Part shown: piece after piece, positions 60,249 through 64,000 of the stretch
Layout of the letters: the number at the start of each line of letters is the position of its first letter
How positions within the stretch are numbered: the first letter of the stretch is position 1
NCBI GenBank assembly: GCA_902555585.1
Contig: CACDSY010000004.1
Location: forward strand, 1-64,000
Length of the DNA stretch: 64,000 nucleotides
Reading direction: 5' to 3'
From: an uncultured Pelagibacteraceae bacterium
Lineage (GTDB): Bacteria > Pseudomonadota > Alphaproteobacteria > Pelagibacterales > Pelagibacteraceae
Position numbers and translations under genes: made by a program
Notes under the pieces: model-generated
What the model was told of the DNA's origin: nothing
The model's input: the letters and a program-made list of their open reading frames with translations, nothing else
Databases searched by the model: none

Positions 60249-61373
60249 TTAGTCTAAAGACTCAATAACTGTAGCAATCCCCATTCCTAGACCGATACAT
60301 TGAGTTGATAACGCATATTTTTTATTTTCTCTTTTTAGTAATTCAGCAGCTTTGCCCGTAATTCTTGCGCCTGTTGCTCCAAGAGGATGTCCAAGGGCAA
60401 GCGCTCCGCCATCTAAATTAACTTTATCTTTATCAATACCTAAATCTTTAATACATGCTAAGGATTGTGACGCAAAAGCCTCATTCAATTCAACAATATC
60501 AATTTTATCTGCTGTCAATTTAGCTCTTTCCAAAGCTTTTTTTGATGCTCCAATTGGACCTAATCCCATATAGTCTGGGTCACAGCCTTGCACTGCAGTA
60601 GATACAATTCTTCCCATGATATTTAAATTATTTTCTTTTGCATAACTTTCTTCGCAAATTAATGTTGCAGCTGCACCATCAGTTAATGGCGACGAAGTTG
60701 CTGCTGTAACAGTACCATTTTCATCGAAAGCGAGTTTTAATCCATCCAACTTTTCCATTGTGCTGCCAGGTCTAATATTTCCATCGGTATCACAGTCTCC
60801 GATTGATACAATTTCATTTTTAAAATTACCTTTTGTTTGTGCTTCGTGTGCTTTTTGATGACTTGAGATTGCAAATTCCTGTTGTTCATTTCTTGAAATA
60901 TTATATTTTTTGGCAACATTTTCTGCAGTAGTTCCCATTGAAAAATAAACGTGAGGATTATCATTTTTATTTTCAGGATAAGGTATTGGATCAAAACCTG
61001 TATTAACTCTAGTCATACTTTCAACTCCTCCACATATAAATACTTTTCCTGCTCCTAACGAAATTTTACCTGCAGCAATATGAATAGCTTCCATGGAGGA
61101 ACCACACCATCTATCAACTGTCATTCCAGAAGTTTTAACATCCATATTAGTTAAAAATGTTGTTAACTTCCCAATATTAAATGACTGCTCTCCGGTTTGA
61201 AATGCACAACCAACAACAATATCTTCAATATCCTCTTTTTTAACATTGGATTTAGCAACTAAATTATTAATCACTTCTGCTAGTAAATTTACTGGCTTTG
61301 TATCTACGAGCGCACCTTTTCTCGCCATTGTGAAAGGCGATCTTGAGAAGCCAGCGATTACAGGTTTAAACAT
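60249..61373 (-). CDS. Thiolase (acetyl-CoA acetyltransferase family)
   Basis: A 374-residue thiolase, slightly short (usual 390-395). Nucleophile C90 is in 'TVDRWCGSSMEAIHIAAG', 'NEAFASQSLA' and the His motif 'GGALALGHPLGATGARI' follow, and the second Cys is in 'STQCIGLGMG'. It cleaves or forms 3-ketoacyl-CoA. Acetoacetate from carnitine cleavage, once activated to acetoacetyl-CoA, would be a suitable substrate, but a CoA-transferase gene was not seen here. It is 16 bp after the DmdA gene. Confidence 0.92.
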   Translation of the reverse strand: MFKPVIAGFSRSPFTMARKGALVDTKPVNLLAEVINNLVAKSNVKKEDIEDIVVGCAFQTGEQSFNIGKLTTFLTNMDVKTSGMTVDRWCGSSMEAIHIAAGKISLGAGKVFICGGVESMTRVNTGFDPIPYPENKNDNPHVYFSMGTTAENVAKKYNISRNEQQEFAISSHQKAHEAQTKGNFKNEIVSIGDCDTDGNIRPGSTMEKLDGLKLAFDENGTVTAATSSPLTDGAAATLICEESYAKENNLNIMGRIVSTAVQGCDPDYMGLGPIGASKKALERAKLTADKIDIVELNEAFASQSLACIKDLGIDKDKVNLDGGALALGHPLGATGARITGKAAELLKRENKKYALSTQCIGLGMGIATVIESLD

Positions 61374-61389
61374 ATCAATAAATATAAGG

Positions 61390-62556
61390 TTAATCTGGGA
61401 ATGGTAAAGAAGTTATAATGCCTTTTCTATTTTTTCCATTGAAAGTATTGACAAAAACCTCATTTCCAATTTCCCAATAATCTTTTAAAATCATAGAAAG
61501 CCCTATATTCTTTCTAAATCCTGGAGAATATATTCCAGATGCAATTTGCCCAATTTTTGTATTATCTTTTGAGTATACTGGTAAAGGCACACCGGTTGGT
61601 TTACACGGATCTCCATCAAACAAAATTCCTCTCATTCTTTGTACAATTCCATCAGATTGTATCTTTCTTAAAGCCTCTTTACCTATAAAGTCATGATCAT
61701 ACTCTTGTTTACAGTATTTTTCAAGATTACACTCCAAAGGATTATTTTCTCTTGTAAAGTCATTTCCATAAGACATTAATCCAGCCTCAATTCTATCAAT
61801 TAAATTTGGACATCCTGGAGAAATATTAAATTTTTGTCCGCTCTCCCATATAGTATCCCAAAGTTTTTCTCCAAGTTCTATCTCATTAAAATGTGTTTCA
61901 AATCCTTTAAAGTATATTTCAAAACCATCTTGTTTACTGTATCCAGATCGTGCAATAATTTGTTTAGTTCCTAAAAAATCAAACACTTTAAAATTAAAAA
62001 ATCTTAACTTTTTAATATCCTCTCCAAAAATTGAAATTAGTAGATCCTCAGATTTCGGACCTTGAACAGCTAGTGGATATACATCTGGTTCGATGATTTC
62101 TACATTTAATTTTGATCCTAAAGCAATTCCTTTTGCCCAAAGTAAAATATCAGAATCTGCAATAGAAATCCAAAACATATCATCGTCTAGTTTTAATAAA
62201 ACTGGATCATTAATCATACCAGCTGTGTCGTCAATTATTGGAATATAAAAACATTTACCGGTCTCCATTTTTTTTATGGATCTTGGTGTCATTTTTTGCA
62301 CTAATTTTTCAGCATCAGGTCCTTTAATTTGTACTTGTCTCTGGCAAGACACATCCCACACTTGAACCTGCTCTCTTAAATGCCAGTAGTCTTCTTCTAC
62401 AGTATTTTTAAAACCTTTTGGTAATAGCATGTGATTAACAACAGTAAAATCAGACACTCCACATTCCTCTACTTTATTAGTAAATGGAGTTCGTCTTATA
62501 CGTCTAGACATATTTAATTTTATATTTTTTTGTGGAATTAAATTTTCTTTACTCAT
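61390..62556 (-). CDS. dmdA: DMSP demethylase DmdA (GcvT family)
   Basis: A 388-residue aminomethyltransferase-fold protein. Segments diagnostic of DmdA rather than GcvT are 'RRIRRTPFTNKVEECGVSDFTVVNHMLLP', 'EEDYWHLREQVQVWDVSCQRQVQIKGPDAEKLVQKMTPR', 'ISIADSDILLWAKG', 'QGPKSEDLL', 'ARSGYSKQDGFEIYFKG', 'GCPNLIDRIEAGLMSYGNDFTRENNP'. DmdA transfers a methyl from dimethylsulfoniopropionate to tetrahydrofolate, giving methylmercaptopropionate. It may be a divergent clade or a related demethylase (for example of another betaine), since the N- and C-termini differ from the best-known SAR11 protein as I remember it. Next to a thiolase and HIUase-like gene. Confidence 0.85.
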   Translation of the reverse strand: MSKENLIPQKNIKLNMSRRIRRTPFTNKVEECGVSDFTVVNHMLLPKGFKNTVEEDYWHLREQVQVWDVSCQRQVQIKGPDAEKLVQKMTPRSIKKMETGKCFYIPIIDDTAGMINDPVLLKLDDDMFWISIADSDILLWAKGIALGSKLNVEIIEPDVYPLAVQGPKSEDLLISIFGEDIKKLRFFNFKVFDFLGTKQIIARSGYSKQDGFEIYFKGFETHFNEIELGEKLWDTIWESGQKFNISPGCPNLIDRIEAGLMSYGNDFTRENNPLECNLEKYCKQEYDHDFIGKEALRKIQSDGIVQRMRGILFDGDPCKPTGVPLPVYSKDNTKIGQIASGIYSPGFRKNIGLSMILKDYWEIGNEVFVNTFNGKNRKGIITSLPFPD

Positions 62557-62557
62557 T

Positions 62558-62893
62558 TTATTTAGACCACCAAACTGTGTAGCTATTTTTAGAGATTATA
62601 ATTGGAATATGATATTTTTTATTTTGATCTTCCATTTTAAATTTAATATTAATTTCTGAAATTATTTTTTTTTCTGAAAAATAATTGCCAGTTTTACAAA
62701 CCATTTCATACTCACAATTGCAGTCGTCTTTACTTAATTCAAATTCTTGCAGTATTCGTCCTCCTTCATCAGATTTAGTTTCGCAGAAAACTTTCTTTTC
62801 TCCATTTTCATTAATTTGATAAATAATTACTTCAACATTTGCAGCGTGCGAGCCATTTGTTGCATCTAATAAGTGAGAAGAGAAAGTTGCCAC
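62558..62893 (-). CDS. Transthyretin/5-hydroxyisourate hydrolase-like protein
   Basis: A 111-residue protein of the HIUase/transthyretin-related family, full length. H7 ('FSSHLLDATNGSHAANV'), R46 ('DEGGRILQ') and H95 ('KYHIPIII') match the catalytic His-Arg-His set. The C-terminal tetrapeptide Y-R-G-S, a hallmark of true HIU hydrolases, is replaced ('YTVWWSK'). HIUase works in urate breakdown, but no other purine gene is in the window. It lies between a ThDP enzyme and DmdA with 1-2 bp gaps, so another substrate is likely. Confidence 0.83.
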   Translation of the reverse strand: MATFSSHLLDATNGSHAANVEVIIYQINENGEKKVFCETKSDEGGRILQEFELSKDDCNCEYEMVCKTGNYFSEKKIISEINIKFKMEDQNKKYHIPIIISKNSYTVWWSK

Positions 62894-62895
62894 AA

Positions 62896-64000
62896 TTACT
62901 CTATTGATGATTTTTCTCTTTTACTTGCGACTGCAGAGACTATTGGGCTTAATACAGGTTTTGCCTTAACATTTACACATGCGGGTTTTCCACTTTCCAT
63001 AGCTCTTTTTAGTGCAGGACCTAATTCCTCTCTTTTATTAACTAATTCTCCATGTCCTCCAAAACCCTCAAATATCTTGTGAAATGGTATGTCACGAAAA
63101 TCGGTTCCCACGCTTTTTCCACTTTTAAATAGTCTCTCTTGTTGCTGACCAATTGAGGCAAGACCTCCGTTATTATCAATTACAACAGTAATAGGTTTTT
63201 TCTCATAAAATACACTTTCAATAGACATTCCTCCGGATAAAAACGCACCATCACCACTAATTAGAACTACATTTGAATCTGGATTATGATTTTTTGCAGA
63301 TAGAGCGAATGAAACCCCAACGCCTAACATGCTAAAAGTTCCGGGATGCAGTATTCCTTTTAATTTTTTCCCTTTGGCACCTGCGATGTTAATCGCAATT
63401 TCAGACCAAAAATGAGTATTTCCTCCGTCGATAACAAGCCAATCATTTTCACTCATTGCATCTTGAACATCCAAAGAAAGTTGTAGAGGGTGAATTTTTC
63501 CTCCATTTTTTTTGGATGCTTCAGCTTCAATTTCTAAATCTTTTAATGATTTATCAACCCATTCTTTCTTCTTTTTTTTATTCTCTTCAAACCACATTGA
63601 ATCTAATGACCATTTATTATTTTTTTTTAAGTTAGATAATGTATCTAAAAAAACACCAGGATCACTCAGTAAACTTAAATCTGAAGCTCTATTAAGTTCT
63701 AATTCTTCATGTGAACCATTTACACAAACCAATTTTGTTGACTCAGGAAAAAAAGGTGGATTTCCAAAATTCAATTGATTATCTAATCGTGCTCCAATGA
63801 CAAGAATCAGATCTGAATTATGTAGTGCAAATTCTGAAGGAGGGTATTGATGTATATCAGCCAGACCCATATAAGCGTTAGCTTCTTCACCTAATAATTT
63901 TTGATGATATGGGACATTAAAAATCGGTATATTCAAATTATTACCAGCTGCTTCAAGTTTTTTTTCTGAATGCGACCACCAAACGCCGTGTCCTGCAATT
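62896..64000 (-). CDS. Thiamine diphosphate-dependent enzyme (acetolactate synthase-like), 5' part beyond the window
   Basis: The frame stays open from 62896 to the right edge; the TTG at 63936 is internal, and in-frame codons upstream of it read 'GHGVWWSHSEKKLEAAGN', the expected lead-in to the middle domain. The visible ~367 residues include the central Rossmann-like domain ('LVIGARLDNQLNFGN') and the C-terminal ThDP/Mg site 'GDGAFLSGGMSIESVFYEKKPITVVIDNNGG'. The catalytic Glu would be in the missing N-terminal domain. The family covers acetolactate synthase, 2-hydroxyacyl-CoA lyase, oxalyl-CoA decarboxylase and others; the substrate is unknown. It is 2 bp from the HIUase-like gene. Confidence 0.85.
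   Translation of the reverse strand, partial: IAGHGVWWSHSEKKLEAAGNNLNIPIFNVPYHQKLLGEEANAYMGLADIHQYPPSEFALHNSDLILVIGARLDNQLNFGNPPFFPESTKLVCVNGSHEELELNRASDLSLLSDPGVFLDTLSNLKKNNKWSLDSMWFEENKKKKKEWVDKSLKDLEIEAEASKKNGGKIHPLQLSLDVQDAMSENDWLVIDGGNTHFWSEIAINIAGAKGKKLKGILHPGTFSMLGVGVSFALSAKNHNPDSNVVLISGDGAFLSGGMSIESVFYEKKPITVVIDNNGGLASIGQQQERLFKSGKSVGTDFRDIPFHKIFEGFGGHGELVNKREELGPALKRAMESGKPACVNVKAKPVLSPIVSAVASKREKSSIE

Noticed and set aside
61390..62556. Glycine cleavage T protein (GcvT)
   Set aside because: No gcvH or gcvP nearby, and DmdA-specific segments such as the QVQVWDVSCQRQV and SYGNDFTREN stretches are present.
1..64000. Mobile elements, prophage, CRISPR or long direct repeats
   Set aside because: No transposase, integrase, phage or Cas-like protein was seen, and no repeated spacer pattern; the only repeats noticed are internal to proW and the pentapeptide-repeat gene.

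Overview
The window looks like a piece of a streamlined, AT-rich marine alphaproteobacterial chromosome, of the SAR11/Pelagibacterales or HIMB59/AEGEAN-169 type. This is an inference from very low GC, Lys/Asn/Ile-rich proteins, near-complete coding (no gap above about 120 bp, many 1-4 bp gene overlaps), no insertion sequences, and a gene set devoted to uptake and breakdown of amino acids and methylated osmolytes. I saw no rRNA, tRNA, CRISPR or phage genes. Layout: 1-1480 holds the end of a DUF1479 oxygenase gene, a glutaredoxin and a small TIGR03643 protein. 1601-14968 is a long co-directional block: a LysE-type exporter; a complete branched-chain-amino-acid-type ABC transporter (binding protein, LivH, a 60-residue unknown protein, LivM, LivG, and a LivF interrupted by a one-base shift in an A10 tract); AzlCD; a secreted pentapeptide-repeat protein; glutarate hydroxylase GlaH; a ProC-like reductase; then a second LivGFHM set and a LysE/ArgO exporter. 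Its probable binding protein (15016-16206) is convergent. 16280-22841 (minus strand) is a tightly coupled operon of unknown pathway: flavin monooxygenase (LLM), Xsc-like ThDP enzyme, PF06684 protein, alpha/beta hydrolase, aldehyde dehydrogenase, EamA transporter. 22942-24860 pairs an IPNS-like oxygenase with another EamA transporter. 24896-42052 is a methylated-amine region and the most coherent system here. Gamma-butyrobetaine hydroxylase would make carnitine. L-carnitine dehydrogenase, the DUF849 (BKACE) dehydrocarnitine-cleaving enzyme and a betainyl-CoA thioesterase would convert it to glycine betaine plus acetoacetate. A ProX/ProW/ProV system with a fused double permease and two ATPases would import the substrates. 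GMC oxidoreductase, TauD, PhyH, SDR, CitE-like, class II aldolase, LLM, hydrolase and GDPD genes fill the rest. 42045-53744 carries five-family side catabolism: EamA transporters, Fe-alcohol dehydrogenase, amidase, two homocysteine S-methyltransferases, MsrA, a serine hydrolase, a glyoxalase-family protein, an aldehyde dehydrogenase and a 3-hydroxyisobutyrate-dehydrogenase-type enzyme. 53805-60247 encodes EutA- and DoeA-like ectoine-utilisation proteins followed by a spermidine/putrescine-type ABC transporter. 60249-64000 (minus strand) encodes a thiolase, a DMSP demethylase (DmdA), a transthyretin/HIUase-like protein and a ThDP enzyme cut by the window edge. Taken together the genes describe a cell that imports betaine-like compounds, amino acids and perhaps ectoine/polyamines, strips them oxidatively (six different 2-oxoglutarate/Fe(II) oxygenases in the window), feeds methyl groups to homocysteine and tetrahydrofolate, and moves small metabolites with five EamA, two LysE and one AzlCD transporter. 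Regulation seems sparse: I recognised no dedicated transcription factor gene. The four solute-binding-protein genes are the ones that carry both a clear Shine-Dalgarno sequence and a strong intrinsic terminator.
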